Origin: Collinsella sp. MSK.8.10
GTDB lineage: Bacteria; Actinomycetota; Coriobacteriia; Coriobacteriales; Coriobacteriaceae
Direction of reading: 5' to 3'
DNA length: 64,000 nucleotides
NCBI RefSeq assembly: GCF_019041915.1
Contig: NZ_JAHPYF010000005.1
Coordinates: 1 to 64,000, forward strand
Both the position numbers and the translations under genes were made by a program. The notes under the pieces were generated by a model. It searched no databases and was not told the DNA's origin. It saw nothing but the letters and a program-made list of their open reading frames with translations. Positions 44,206-52,889 of this stretch are shown in pieces (the first letter of the stretch is position 1; each line of letters begins with the position of its first letter).

Positions 44206-44817
44206 CTAGCTATTAAACCCGTTGAACTTGAGATAGCTCATCAAGTAAGCCTTCGAAACGAAGGACGATACCGCGCTACGCACAAGCAGCGACTCACGCG
44301 TTACCTGATGCGCCGTATCGGGCACGGGAGTCTGCTCGACGGAAAACGCCGCACGAATCGATGCCTCGAGCTGATCGACCACATAATCAAAGGCCGTCGG
44401 GGCATCGTAGCTCAAACGCTGAATGTTAAAGAGTGCCTGCACCGCAGCAATAGGTAGCACCTGCTTAAAGATGCAGATAGCGATCAGGCGGGCAATCTGC
44501 TCGCGGCCATATTGCTTTTTGACCGGAGCAGGCACTAGGCCGACCTTTACGTAGTTATTGATCATCGATGGCGTAATGATAGGCTGCTCAACGCAAATGG
44601 ACAGCGGCTCCATCCAAAGCGCAACATACTCAATAACCTGGTCGCGGTAGAGTGTCACATTGGGCAACTGGTCATAGCGCGGCAGACTCAACGTATTGAG
44701 TTTGCGCACGATATCGGACTGAATAAATGCATCGGGCAGCACAGTGGGCTGAATATCCTCAGGCTTAATGCTGACCGACGAATCGGACATCGGGATAACG
44801 CGTTTGGCGTGGTTCAT
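44206..44817 (-). CDS. DUF1836 putative transcriptional regulator
   Basis: The middle region (LPNVTLYRDQVIEYVALWM...ITPSMINNYVKVGLVPAPVKKQYGREQIARL) is a MerR-like winged helix with the pattern of DUF1836. Length 203. GGAGG 6 nt upstream. The palindrome 35-64 bp upstream of the start (44853-44881) is nearly the same as the one before the DegV gene, so the protein likely represses or activates both. DUF1836 members are found beside DegV genes in Firmicutes (established only as neighbours). Confidence 0.8.
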   Translation of the reverse strand: MNHAKRVIPMSDSSVSIKPEDIQPTVLPDAFIQSDIVRKLNTLSLPRYDQLPNVTLYRDQVIEYVALWMEPLSICVEQPIITPSMINNYVKVGLVPAPVKKQYGREQIARLIAICIFKQVLPIAAVQALFNIQRLSYDAPTAFDYVVDQLEASIRAAFSVEQTPVPDTAHQVTRESLLVRSAVSSFVSKAYLMSYLKFNGFNS

Positions 44818-44852
44818 AAGGATCCTCCGTTCATTAGCTATATTGTATTCTA

Positions 44853-44881
44853 GGTTATCTAGTTTTGCATACTATATAACC
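44853..44881. promoter_or_regulatory. Palindromic operator before the DUF1836 gene
   Basis: GGTTATCTAGT and ACTATATAACC, 11-bp arms with one mismatch and a 7-nt spacer (TTTGCAT). Shared core with 43178-43208: TATCTAGTTTTG, one differing base, then ATACTA. Confidence 0.75.
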
Positions 44882-44889
44882 GGAAAGTA

Positions 44890-44931
44890 AAAGTGGTTGG
44901 ACAGCACATTGATACACCGTCCAACCACTTT
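44890..44931 (-). terminator. Terminator of trxB
   Basis: A perfect 13-bp stem AAAGTGGTTGGAC/GTCCAACCACTTT lies 41 bp after the trxB stop, with a T-rich tail on the minus strand. Confidence 0.85.
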
Positions 44932-44971
44932 GTTAAAAGACAACAACCTTACATAAGATATATTATCGTAC

Positions 44972-45910
44972 TTATCCACGAAGAAACGCGTATGCGCTCG
45001 TTGCTGCTATGGCTCCGTCAGAAACGGCGGTCACAACCTGGCGTAAACGCTTGGAACGGATGTCGCCAGCGGCAAATAGACCTGGCGTGCGGGTCGCCAT
45101 GGAATCATCAGTAACAATACCGCCGTCCGGCGCCAGATCGACTAGATGCTCAACAAGCTCGGTATGGGGTTGCGTCCCGGTAAAGACAAAGATGCCAAAC
45201 GAGCCGGGCTCAAATGACTCGGTATGAGTCTCACCAGATGCATTGTCCTTAAAGGCGATCGTCGTTGGCATGGCTGCGCCCGAGAGCTCCACAATACTAG
45301 TTTGGTACCTAACTGTAATATTGTCCTTTTCGAGCACCTTCTGAACAACACCATCAGGCGCACGAAACTGGTCGCGACGCAGCACGATGGTCACGCTGCT
45401 GGCGATTTCTGACAAGAACAGAGCTTCCTCGCAGGCAGCATTGCCGCCGCCGATGACAAAGACCTGCTTGCCGCGAAAGAACATACCGTCGCACGTCGCG
45501 CAATACGAAACGCCACGACCGCGATACGTATCCTCGCCAGCGAAACCTGCCGGACGCGGCGTGGCACCCATGCAAGCGATAACGCTCGGGGCCAGCGTAT
45601 CGCCCATATCGTGATGCACCGTAAACAGCGCTGCATCGGCATCGTAGTCGACGCCCGTCACCATACTCCATTCAACCTGAGCCCCCAAGCCTTCAGCATG
45701 TTGTTGAAACCGCTCACCAAGTTCAGCACCGCTCAGCAGCGGAATGCCCGGATAGTTCTCGACCTCATTGGTTGTGGCGATCTGCCCTCCCGACATGCCC
45801 TGTTCAATCACGGTCGTCGTTAGGTTGGAGCGCGCCGCATAAACGGCTGCGGCATAGCCCGCAGGGCCGCCACCGATAATCGCAACATCGATCGGCTGAT
45901 CGGTAGTCAT
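44972..45910 (-). CDS. trxB: Thioredoxin reductase
   Basis: A flavoprotein that reduces thioredoxin with NADPH. FAD motif GGGPAGYAAA (about 14-23), redox pair CATC in YCATCDGMFF (about 134-137), NADPH loop GGGNAACEEA and the C-terminal FAD motif GLFAAGDIRS. AGGAGG 7 nt upstream sets the start at 45910; 312 residues is typical. Confidence 0.96.
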   Translation of the reverse strand: MTTDQPIDVAIIGGGPAGYAAAVYAARSNLTTTVIEQGMSGGQIATTNEVENYPGIPLLSGAELGERFQQHAEGLGAQVEWSMVTGVDYDADAALFTVHHDMGDTLAPSVIACMGATPRPAGFAGEDTYRGRGVSYCATCDGMFFRGKQVFVIGGGNAACEEALFLSEIASSVTIVLRRDQFRAPDGVVQKVLEKDNITVRYQTSIVELSGAAMPTTIAFKDNASGETHTESFEPGSFGIFVFTGTQPHTELVEHLVDLAPDGGIVTDDSMATRTPGLFAAGDIRSKRLRQVVTAVSDGAIAATSAYAFLRG

Positions 45911-46027
45911 GAAGAGACCTCCTGTCGAAAGATTGGCGTTCTTTGCGCTCATACCCAAATTTAGGCGAACGTGACACTCATGCACTACAATGATTCATTG
46001 CGAAACAAAGATGAAGGGGAGTTATCG

Positions 46028-47329
46028 ATGGATCAAACGCAGACGAGCAACGACGCTCCCCTGCCCACGCAAAGCACTCCCCAACCGGAGCAAATGACCG
46101 TTTCACCTGCACAAAAACCCCTAGTAACCATTGTGCACGCATCGGTTGGATCGGGCCACAAAGCCGCCGCCAACGCGATTGCACAAGCATTTGATCTTAT
46201 CCGCGGCACCAAGGGAATCCCTGAGGATATTGAAATTGAAGTGCTCGATATCCTTGATTTTGGACGCATTAAATTCGACGGCAATAAGACCGCGGCTTCT
46301 TTTACGGGAGCCACGCGCCCCATTTACGACCTGACCTGGCGATATACGCTTACGGGACATCTACTCTGGGGCGGAGGCACGGCATGGTCGCGAATTATGT
46401 TCCCCGCCTTCAACGATTATGTCCGCACCCGCAGGCCCATGGCCGTGGTTGCAACACACATTACGGCAGCCAATGTTGCTGTGGGCGCCCGCGTCATCAC
46501 GGGTATCGATTACCCGGTCATCTGCGTACCCACAGACTATGAAGTCGAAGGCTTTTGGCCCCACAAGGACACCGACCTGTTCTGCGTAGCCAACGAATTT
46601 ATGGCCGAGACACTTCGCCCCCGCAAGGTTCCCGAGACCAAAATCCGCATTACAGGCATCCCCATTCGCGCCGGGTTTGATACGAACTACAATCGCGAGG
46701 AAGAACTCGATAAGTTCAATCTCCCCGCTGACAAGACCGTTGTGTTGGTGATGGCCGGTGCCAGTTTGCCTCAACCGTACGTTCGCTTTCGCGCGGAGAT
46801 GGACCGCACACTCCCCTTCCTGCGCAGCTTCGAGGACATGCACTTTGTCTTTTTGCCGGGCAAGGATGAGGAATACGCCACCCGCCTCAAGACGCTCTTC
46901 GACGCCATGAAGCTCGAAAACGTCACGGTTCTGGACTACGTGGACGATATGGCAGCCCTCATGCACGGCTGCGACCTGGCAATCCTCAAATCGGGCGGAC
47001 TCACGGTCACCGAGTGCCTATGCGCACATCTGCCGATGATCCTGCTGGGCAAATCATACGGTCAGGAAAAGGCCAACACAACGATGCTCACCGGCATGGG
47101 CGCCAGCATGCATGTCACCACCGCACGAGAACTAATCGTGACGTTGCGCCATCTGCACGATCATCCCGAATCACTCAAAGCCCTACTCATCAACGGCGAA
47201 GTACTACGCCGCCCTCACGCAGCCGAAGATATCGCCATCGCAACCATGGAGCTCGTAGGCAAACCCCAGAAAAGAAAACGCGCATTCTGCCGCTTCTACT
47301 GGGGCGATAAGCCAGCGCATATCCGCTAG
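46028..47329 (+). CDS. Glycosyltransferase of the MGDG synthase / UgtP type
   Basis: Processive diacylglycerol glucosyltransferase-like. The N-terminal acceptor domain begins with VTIVHASVGSGHKAAANAI (about 35-53), the family hallmark; the donor-binding half has MAGASLPQP, DDMAAL and LAILKSGGLTVTECL with the conserved Gly-Gly-x-T. It makes glycolipids or lipoteichoic acid anchors. Start 46028 after AGGGGAG is preferred over 45971. A Pro/Gln-rich 30-residue N-terminus is unusual. Confidence 0.88.
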   Translation: MDQTQTSNDAPLPTQSTPQPEQMTVSPAQKPLVTIVHASVGSGHKAAANAIAQAFDLIRGTKGIPEDIEIEVLDILDFGRIKFDGNKTAASFTGATRPIYDLTWRYTLTGHLLWGGGTAWSRIMFPAFNDYVRTRRPMAVVATHITAANVAVGARVITGIDYPVICVPTDYEVEGFWPHKDTDLFCVANEFMAETLRPRKVPETKIRITGIPIRAGFDTNYNREEELDKFNLPADKTVVLVMAGASLPQPYVRFRAEMDRTLPFLRSFEDMHFVFLPGKDEEYATRLKTLFDAMKLENVTVLDYVDDMAALMHGCDLAILKSGGLTVTECLCAHLPMILLGKSYGQEKANTTMLTGMGASMHVTTARELIVTLRHLHDHPESLKALLINGEVLRRPHAAEDIAIATMELVGKPQKRKRAFCRFYWGDKPAHIR

Positions 47330-47357
47330 CGTCTTAACGGCCGCTGCTCGGCGGGAG

Positions 47358-47405
47358 CCGCCCATATATCATTCCATGCTCAAACATTCTCGCTTCGCAG
47401 GGCGC
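47358..47405. repeat. Palindromic unit, half copy
   Basis: Carries ATATCATTCCATGCTCAAAC and the following ATTCTCGCTTCGC shared with the units at 47412 and 47664, but lacks the right arm. Confidence 0.75.
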
Positions 47406-47411
47406 ACTAAT

Positions 47412-47521
47412 CCCCCCCGTCCGGGACTCACCCATATCATTCCATGCTCAAACATTCTCGCTTCGCTACGCTCGCTGCGAAACTGCGCGTGGAACGATTT
47501 GGGTGAGCCCCGGACGGGAGG
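47412..47521. repeat. Palindromic unit, full copy A
   Basis: Arms CCCGTCCGGG...CACCC and GGGTG...CCCCGGACGGG enclose the core ATATCATTCCATGCTCAAAC and its imperfect complement GCGTGGAACGATT. Confidence 0.8.
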
Positions 47522-47554
47522 CTTCTTGCTTGAAAACAAATTGAAATCCAACTA

Positions 47555-47601
47555 GTAAGCCGGTGCGACAAAGGAGAAATCCCCTTGTCGCACCGGCTTA
47601 C
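47555..47601. terminator. Perfect 17-bp hairpin
   Basis: GTAAGCCGGTGCGACAA pairs with TTGTCGCACCGGCTTAC around a 13-nt loop. There is no T run, so it may be a processing site or a bidirectional terminator. Confidence 0.45.
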
Positions 47602-47663
47602 CAATTGATTAATGCTAACGGTTACCAGCGAAGATACACGGTAGTTGCAAGCATGCAAACGCA

Positions 47664-47767
47664 GCTCACCCGTGGGAGGGCCCTATATATCGTTCCACGC
47701 GCAGTTTCGCAGCGCAGCGAGAATGTTTGAGCATGGAATGATATATAGGGGCCTCCCACGGGTGAGC
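47664..47767. repeat. Palindromic unit, full copy B
   Basis: Arms of about 37 bp with three mismatches (GCTCACCCGTGGGAGG ... CCTCCCACGGGTGAGC) around the same core in the opposite orientation to copy A. It stops 6 bp before the end of dut. Confidence 0.85.
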
Positions 47768-47772
47768 GGACA

Positions 47773-48216
47773 TTACAATACGCCGCTAGAACCGAAACCG
47801 CCGACTCCTCGGTCGGTTTTATCCAGTTCGTCTACCTCTATGAAGTTAACCGTGGGGACTTCTTGGATGACGAGTTGGGCTATGCGGTCGCCTTTGTTGA
47901 TTTGGATGTTGTTCGTGGGGTCTAGGTTAATGAGGATGACTTTGAGTTCTCCTCGGTAGTGGGCGTCGATGAGGCCCGGCGTATTGACTATAGACAGGCC
48001 CTGCTTGATGGCCAAGCCGCTGCGGGGCTGGACAAAGCCGGCGTAGCCGTCGGGCAGGGCGATGGCCAACCCAGTAGAGACCAGACGGCGTTCGAAGGGC
48101 TTCAGAACACAGTCCTCGTTGGAGCGCAGATCCAAGCCGGCATCGGAGGGATGGGCGTATTTGGGAAGCTCGACGGTGGGGTCGAGACGCTTTATGTTGA
48201 CGGTAATGTTGGACAT
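47773..48216 (-). CDS. dut: dUTP pyrophosphatase
   Basis: Trimeric dUTPase converting dUTP to dUMP. Motifs in order: DAGLDLRS (motif 1, about 25-32), [10 protein letters not shown] (2), [11 protein letters not shown] (3), [10 protein letters not shown] (4) and GVGGFGSSG (5). Length 147 is typical. It is the last of a minus-strand set with nrdR and the LysM gene, linking nucleotide pools to the SOS genes. Confidence 0.96.
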   Translation of the reverse strand: MSNITVNIKRLDPTVELPKYAHPSDAGLDLRSNEDCVLKPFERRLVSTGLAIALPDGYAGFVQPRSGLAIKQGLSIVNTPGLIDAHYRGELKVILINLDPTNNIQINKGDRIAQLVIQEVPTVNFIEVDELDKTDRGVGGFGSSGVL

Positions 48217-48220
48217 GGAA

Positions 48221-48664
48221 TCACCTTAGCTTGTCGAGCTCTTGCAGAAACTCATCGACGTCTTTGAAATCGCGGTAGACCGAGGCAAAGCGGATGTACG
48301 CCACCTTGTCGATCTTGGCCAAGCGCTTGAGCACCATGTCACCCAACTCATGGGACGTGACGGCCGTCAGCGTACGAGAACGCAGCTCGACCTCGATATC
48401 GTCGATAATCTCATTGAGCTTCTTAGTGTCGATATCACGCTTGATGGTGGCGCGCATCAAGCCGACGAGCAGCTTATTGCGATCGAACCGCTGCTTGGTT
48501 CCGTCCGACTTAATGACCTCGATTGGGTCTTCGCATCGCTCGAACGTTGTAAAGCGGTAGTTACACGAGCAACATTCGCGACGGCGCTTAATGGTGTTAT
48601 TTGACTCCTGCATACGGGAATCAACGACGCGGGTATGTGCCTTGCCGCATTTGGGACAGCGCAT
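48221..48664 (-). CDS. nrdR: Transcriptional repressor NrdR
   Basis: It represses ribonucleotide reductase genes when dATP is high. N-terminal zinc ribbon [17 protein letters not shown] with the second CxxC in [11 protein letters not shown], then the ATP-cone domain (about 47-137, [17 protein letters not shown]). Length 147. AGGAGG upstream of the ATG. Confidence 0.96.
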   Translation of the reverse strand: MRCPKCGKAHTRVVDSRMQESNNTIKRRRECCSCNYRFTTFERCEDPIEVIKSDGTKQRFDRNKLLVGLMRATIKRDIDTKKLNEIIDDIEVELRSRTLTAVTSHELGDMVLKRLAKIDKVAYIRFASVYRDFKDVDEFLQELDKLR

Positions 48665-48715
48665 GGTACCTCCTCTTAAACGATAACAAGGGTACCATGC
48701 GCAGCGCGATAATGA

Positions 48716-49168
48716 TTACGAACGAGCAGGAACCTTAAGATGCGCACCGGCGGCGAGCGAACCATGCTCCAGATGATTGACGTTACGGATCATGTCGGAA
48801 GTCTCTTGCGTGGAAAGGCCTTCGATTGGATATTCCTCAGCAAGCGACCAAAGAGAATCACCAGGCTGAACGCGAATGGTCTCATAGGTAACGTTGGAAA
48901 CGGACTCGGCATACGCGGCGTGACGAGCACTAAAGACCGACGTAGCGAGGACAAAGAAGAGCGTAAGCGCAACGGCAACAGCGGCAATCGTCGGGACCTT
49001 CAGGGCAACGCGGGCCGGCGCGACTGCAGCCTGCTGATTGCGAGTAGGCTTTACGGTCAAAGGCTGAAAGCCGGAGCGGCCACCCTGAACAACCGTAAAA
49101 ATGGGTTCCGCAGGCGTCTCGAGCTTAAGGGCGAGGTTTCCCTGGACCATATTCGTTGCGTTCATCAT
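48716..49168 (-). CDS. LysM membrane protein, likely SOS cell-division inhibitor
   Basis: 150 residues: a cytosolic N-terminus, a single membrane helix (about 58-78) and a LysM domain (about 95-150, RVQPGDSLWSLAEEYP). It is divergent from lexA across a region with three LexA boxes. That arrangement is shared with YneA in Bacillus, DivS in Corynebacterium and ChiZ in Mycobacterium, which block division after DNA damage. The function is inferred from position and architecture. GAGGAG precedes ATG 49168. Confidence 0.78.
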   Translation of the reverse strand: MMNATNMVQGNLALKLETPAEPIFTVVQGGRSGFQPLTVKPTRNQQAAVAPARVALKVPTIAAVAVALTLFFVLATSVFSARHAAYAESVSNVTYETIRVQPGDSLWSLAEEYPIEGLSTQETSDMIRNVNHLEHGSLAAGAHLKVPARS

Positions 49169-49236
49169 GTTCTCCTCTCGCGTGTTTTGCTGAGAACAGT
49201 TTTATCAAGCCGCGCGGACAAAAAAGTCTAGCGCGA

Positions 49237-49304
49237 GAACGAATGTTCGGTTATTATTATCTTCGAACAGTTGTTCCTGTCAAGCAAAATTCGAACATTT
49301 GTTT
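49237..49304. promoter_or_regulatory. Three LexA boxes between the LysM gene and lexA
   Basis: GAAC-N4-GTTC at 49237-49248 and 49265-49276, and GAAC-N4-GTTT at 49293-49304. They are spaced 28 bp apart, nearly on the same DNA face. Confidence 0.88.
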
Positions 49305-49328
49305 GACATGGGTAGAGAGGATGCCCTG

Positions 49329-49973
49329 ATGGCTCGCAAAATTACCAAGCGTCAGCAGCAAATTTACGACTTCATCAAGGAATATCAGCAGGAGAAGGGT
49401 TATCCGCCCAGCGTGCGCGAGATGGCTTCTGCCGTGGGCCTTTCCTCCCCCAGCACCGTGCACGCCCATCTATCTGCCCTGGAGGCGCGCGGGCTACTCA
49501 AGCGCGATGCCACCAAACCGCGCGCCCTGGAACTCTTTAACGAGGACGGTTCCTCTGTCTCAATTTCTAAATCTGACGAGCCCACCGCACCTCGCGGAAC
49601 GGTCTCGCTACCGCTCGTTGGTCGCGTCGCGGCTGGGATTCCCATTCTGGCCGAGCAGAATATCGAAGACACTTTTACGATCCCGACCGAAATCGCCACT
49701 GATCAGGGTTCCTTTATCCTTGAAGTGCATGGGAGCTCAATGATCAATGTCGGCATCTTCAATGGCGATTACATCATCGTCCGTGAACAAAAGAATGCCA
49801 TGAACGGCGAAATTATCGTGGCCATGATTGATGGTTCAGCGACCGTCAAGACGTTCTACAAGGAGCAGGGACGCGTACGCCTGCAGCCAGAGAATGACAC
49901 CATGGAGCCTATCTATGCAACGAATCCCGTTATCTTGGGCAAAGTCGTCGGCTTGATGCGCCGGTTCTCGTAA
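49329..49973 (+). CDS. lexA: LexA repressor
   Basis: The N-terminal winged HTH (about 1-67, KRQQQIYDFIKEY...PPSVREMASAVGLSSPSTVHAHL) is followed by the autoprotease. The cleavage bond is A102-G103 (RVAAGIP); the catalytic Ser is S137 (GSSM) and Lys K174 (SATVKTFYK). Length 214. ATG 49329 fits the family start; a longer frame from 49299 overlaps the third box. The next gene starts on its last base. Confidence 0.96.
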   Translation: MARKITKRQQQIYDFIKEYQQEKGYPPSVREMASAVGLSSPSTVHAHLSALEARGLLKRDATKPRALELFNEDGSSVSISKSDEPTAPRGTVSLPLVGRVAAGIPILAEQNIEDTFTIPTEIATDQGSFILEVHGSSMINVGIFNGDYIIVREQKNAMNGEIIVAMIDGSATVKTFYKEQGRVRLQPENDTMEPIYATNPVILGKVVGLMRRFS

Positions 49974-50677
49974 TGCAAAAACGCATCACCATCTTTGATA
50001 CCGTCCGCGGGTTTACGATGATTTCAATGGCAGGTTTTCACGCTTGCTACGATCTCGCCTACCTGTACGACTGGGATATGCCCTGGTTTACCCAGACCGT
50101 CTTTCAAGACATCTGGCGCGCCAGCATCAGCTGGGTATTTTTGTTTATCGCGGGTTGGATGTGCACGCTCTCACGCAACAATGCCAAACGAGCGGCCAAG
50201 TACGCTGCCGCAGCTTTGGTCGTCTGGATCGCAACAACGCTCGTATCGGTCGACGATTCAGTGAAGTTTGGCATCATTTATTGCATGGCGGCGTGTACCG
50301 CTGTGACAGCCGTAGCACGACCGATGCTTAAGAAAGTGCCCAGCACGTGGGGCATTGCGATATGCCTCGCTCTCTTCGCGGCGACATGGGGCATCCCGAA
50401 ATCGACCTATTCATTCCCCTATTTGGCGTGGCTAGGATTTCCCGGCCCCCGGTTTGTTTCAGGTGATTACTACCCCATCATCCCGTTTTTCTTTATGTAT
50501 CTTGCAGGATACTTCGCCGCACACATAGCGCAGGGAATCGATAAGACCATCCCAAGCTGGGCCTACGCCAATCCCATCCCGGCGCTCGCCAGCCTTGGAC
50601 GTCATGCACTCCCCTTTTATCTGCTGCATCAGCCCATCATTCTGGGCATTTTGGAGCTCGTCTACTCGGTGCGATAA
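49973..50677 (+). CDS. DUF1624/heparan-acetyltransferase-like membrane protein
   Basis: It begins on the last base of lexA (TAATG), so it is translated with it. The N-terminus (RITIFDTVRGFTMISMAGFHACYDL) is the family signature, and about seven helices follow. The enzyme class moves acyl groups across membranes onto sugars. The link to lexA suggests SOS coexpression, which I infer only from overlap. The end overlaps hflX by 16 bp in convergent orientation, with no terminator seen. Confidence 0.8.
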   Translation: MQKRITIFDTVRGFTMISMAGFHACYDLAYLYDWDMPWFTQTVFQDIWRASISWVFLFIAGWMCTLSRNNAKRAAKYAAAALVVWIATTLVSVDDSVKFGIIYCMAACTAVTAVARPMLKKVPSTWGIAICLALFAATWGIPKSTYSFPYLAWLGFPGPRFVSGDYYPIIPFFFMYLAGYFAAHIAQGIDKTIPSWAYANPIPALASLGRHALPFYLLHQPIILGILELVYSVR

Positions 50678-51951
50678 CGCTCGAGCCGTGGCGCGATACG
50701 GGCCGGCAGCTTCGCAACAATACGAACGCCGCCCTCAAGATATTCCTCGTGCAAAAGGGTTCCCTGTTCATGCACCAGCGTGATGAGGGCGCCCTCGCGA
50801 TACGGGATATCAGCGGAGAGCAACACATCGGTGGCAGCCGCCTCACGAGCAATACGGTCGACGAGATCGTCAAGTCCCTCGCCCGTCTGGGCCGAGAACA
50901 GAACGGCTTCCGGATAACGACGACGGAAACTCAATCGATCAACGCTATCGAGAAGATCGATTTTATTGAATACGGTCAGCGTTAGGCGCTCTCCAGCGCC
51001 GATCTCATCAAGCACGCGGTCGACAGCCTCCAGCTGCCGCTCATAGTCCTCGTCAGAGGCATCCACAACTTTAAGGATCAGATCGGCACCAAGAACCTCA
51101 GACAGCGTGGACTTAAAGGCATCAACGAGACCATGCGGTAGCTTTTGAATAAAGCCAACGGTATCGGTAATCGTCATGCCGCGACCGCCGGGCAGGCGAT
51201 ACGAACGCGTCGTCGGGTCGAGCGTAGCAAACAACTTGTCCTGCGAAAGTACCGTAGAGCCGGTCAGACGATTGAGCAACGTCGATTTACCGGCATTGGT
51301 ATAACCGGCTAACGCGACGCGAAACGCCGGTGACTCAATGCGGCTCTTGGATTGAACATCGCGACGCTGTTCAACCTGCTTGAGCTCACGACGAAGCGCA
51401 GCGATCTTATTACGAATGAGGCGACGGTCGACCTCGAGCTGACTTTCGCCCTGACCAAAGCGTGAGCCGATGCCGCCGCGCGTCTGTTCCTTGGCGAGGT
51501 GGCTCCACATGCCACGCAGACGAGGCAACAGATATTGAAGCTGTGCCAGCTGTACCTGTAGGCGTCCCTCACGCGTCTGAGCATGCAGGCCAAAGATATC
51601 CAAGATCAGTGCCGTACGATCGATAATCTTTACCGGCTCGCCCACGGCTTTCTCCAAATAGGATTGCTGCGAGGGCGTCAGGTCGTCGTCAAAAATAACG
51701 ACATCGGCATCCATGCGATGTACCAGACCGCACAGCTCCTCTACCTTACCGGAACCGATAAATGATTTGGGATACGGCTTTACCAAACGCTGAGACAAGC
51801 GAGCCACACACTGGGCGCCAGCCGTGTGGGCAAGACGCTCCAGTTCATCAAGCGAGCGATCGAGCGGCCATGCATTGTCGCGCCATTCAACACCAACCAA
51901 AATGGCACGCTCGGGCTCGGGTGCCGTAGGAACAAGGGGAAAACGGGCCAT
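50662..51951 (-). CDS. hflX: GTPase HflX
   Basis: A ribosome-splitting GTPase in stress. The N-terminal HflX domain (about 1-190) has SFIGSGKVEEL and FDDDLTPSQQSYLEKAV, then the GTPase domain has GYTNAGKSTLLNRL (G1), DTVGFIQKLP (G3) and FNKIDL (G4). Its ATG sits on the last base of miaA (TAATGG), so translation is coupled. Confidence 0.95.
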   Translation of the reverse strand: MARFPLVPTAPEPERAILVGVEWRDNAWPLDRSLDELERLAHTAGAQCVARLSQRLVKPYPKSFIGSGKVEELCGLVHRMDADVVIFDDDLTPSQQSYLEKAVGEPVKIIDRTALILDIFGLHAQTREGRLQVQLAQLQYLLPRLRGMWSHLAKEQTRGGIGSRFGQGESQLEVDRRLIRNKIAALRRELKQVEQRRDVQSKSRIESPAFRVALAGYTNAGKSTLLNRLTGSTVLSQDKLFATLDPTTRSYRLPGGRGMTITDTVGFIQKLPHGLVDAFKSTLSEVLGADLILKVVDASDEDYERQLEAVDRVLDEIGAGERLTLTVFNKIDLLDSVDRLSFRRRYPEAVLFSAQTGEGLDDLVDRIAREAAATDVLLSADIPYREGALITLVHEQGTLLHEEYLEGGVRIVAKLPARIAPRLERYRTE

Positions 51952-52889
51952 TAGACAGCCTCAATACGAAGTAGGATGTCCTCAACGACCTCATCGATCG
52001 TAAACTCGTCCATATCGAACCACACGATGCGGTCATCGCGTTTAAACCACGAAAGCTGACGTTTGGCATAGCGACGCGAACGCATCTTGATGAGTTCACG
52101 AGCCTCGTCCATAGAAATCACGCCATTGAAAGCATCAATGATCTCTTTATAGCCAATTGCCTGCATCGAAGTCAGGGCATCTCCCAGCCCCTGGTCCATA
52201 AGACCGCGAACCTCATCAACAAGACCCTGTTCAAACATCAGATCGACACGCAGGTTAATGCGCTCGTAGAGCACCTCGCGATTACGCGTCAGACCAAACC
52301 ATAGGGCATGATAATGCTCGCGCGGAACACTAAACTGAGACTTTTGCTGCGCGTAGGACACTCCATCATCGTGCATTTCGAGCGCGCGAATCACGCGACG
52401 AACATTATGGGGGTGGATGACCGCAGCGGACTCGGGGTCACGCTCGGCAAGCAGCGCGTGCAGCGCTTCCTCGCCTATGCGCTCGGCAAGTTCCTGATAC
52501 CCCGCGCGACGATCGTCCTCAAGCTCGCCCGAGGGAAAATCCATCTCATCCAGAGCGGCCTTGAGATACAAGCCTGTGCCCCCGCAAAACACTGGTAGGC
52601 GGCCCTCGCCAAGCAAACGCTCAACATGCACACGAGCGTCAGCCTGATAAAGCGCAGCAGAATATGCCACACCCGGCTCTACAATGTCGACGAGACGCAG
52701 CGGCGCCGTACACTCATCGGGCGCCATCTTTGCAGTACCGATGTCCATGCCGCGATAGATTTGCATCGCATCGCACGACAGCACTTCGGACGAAAGACGA
52801 GCTGACAAACGGTCGGCAACATCGCTCTTACCAACCGCCGTCGGACCGACGATCGCAACGGCGGAAAGACCTGCCCCGGGAGAAACCAT
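51951..52889 (-). CDS. miaA: tRNA dimethylallyltransferase
   Basis: It adds dimethylallyl to A37 of tRNAs reading UNN codons. P-loop GPTAVGKSD (about 15-23), DAMQIYRGMDIGTAK (about 39-53) and GGTGLYLKA (about 99-107). Length 312. It shares one base with miaB upstream and one with hflX downstream. Confidence 0.96.
   Translation of the reverse strand: MVSPGAGLSAVAIVGPTAVGKSDVADRLSARLSSEVLSCDAMQIYRGMDIGTAKMAPDECTAPLRLVDIVEPGVAYSAALYQADARVHVERLLGEGRLPVFCGGTGLYLKAALDEMDFPSGELEDDRRAGYQELAERIGEEALHALLAERDPESAAVIHPHNVRRVIRALEMHDDGVSYAQQKSQFSVPREHYHALWFGLTRNREVLYERINLRVDLMFEQGLVDEVRGLMDQGLGDALTSMQAIGYKEIIDAFNGVISMDEARELIKMRSRRYAKRQLSWFKRDDRIVWFDMDEFTIDEVVEDILLRIEAV

Larger units (their letters stand above)
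47330..47772. other. Gene-free stretch with palindromic repeats
   Basis: 443 bp without a gene between the glycosyltransferase and dut genes. It contains one half and two full palindromic units (separate entries) and a 17-bp perfect hairpin. Confidence 0.85.

Noticed and set aside
47330..47772. CRISPR array
   Set aside because: The repeats are few, palindromic over their full length, in mixed orientation and not separated by uniform spacers.
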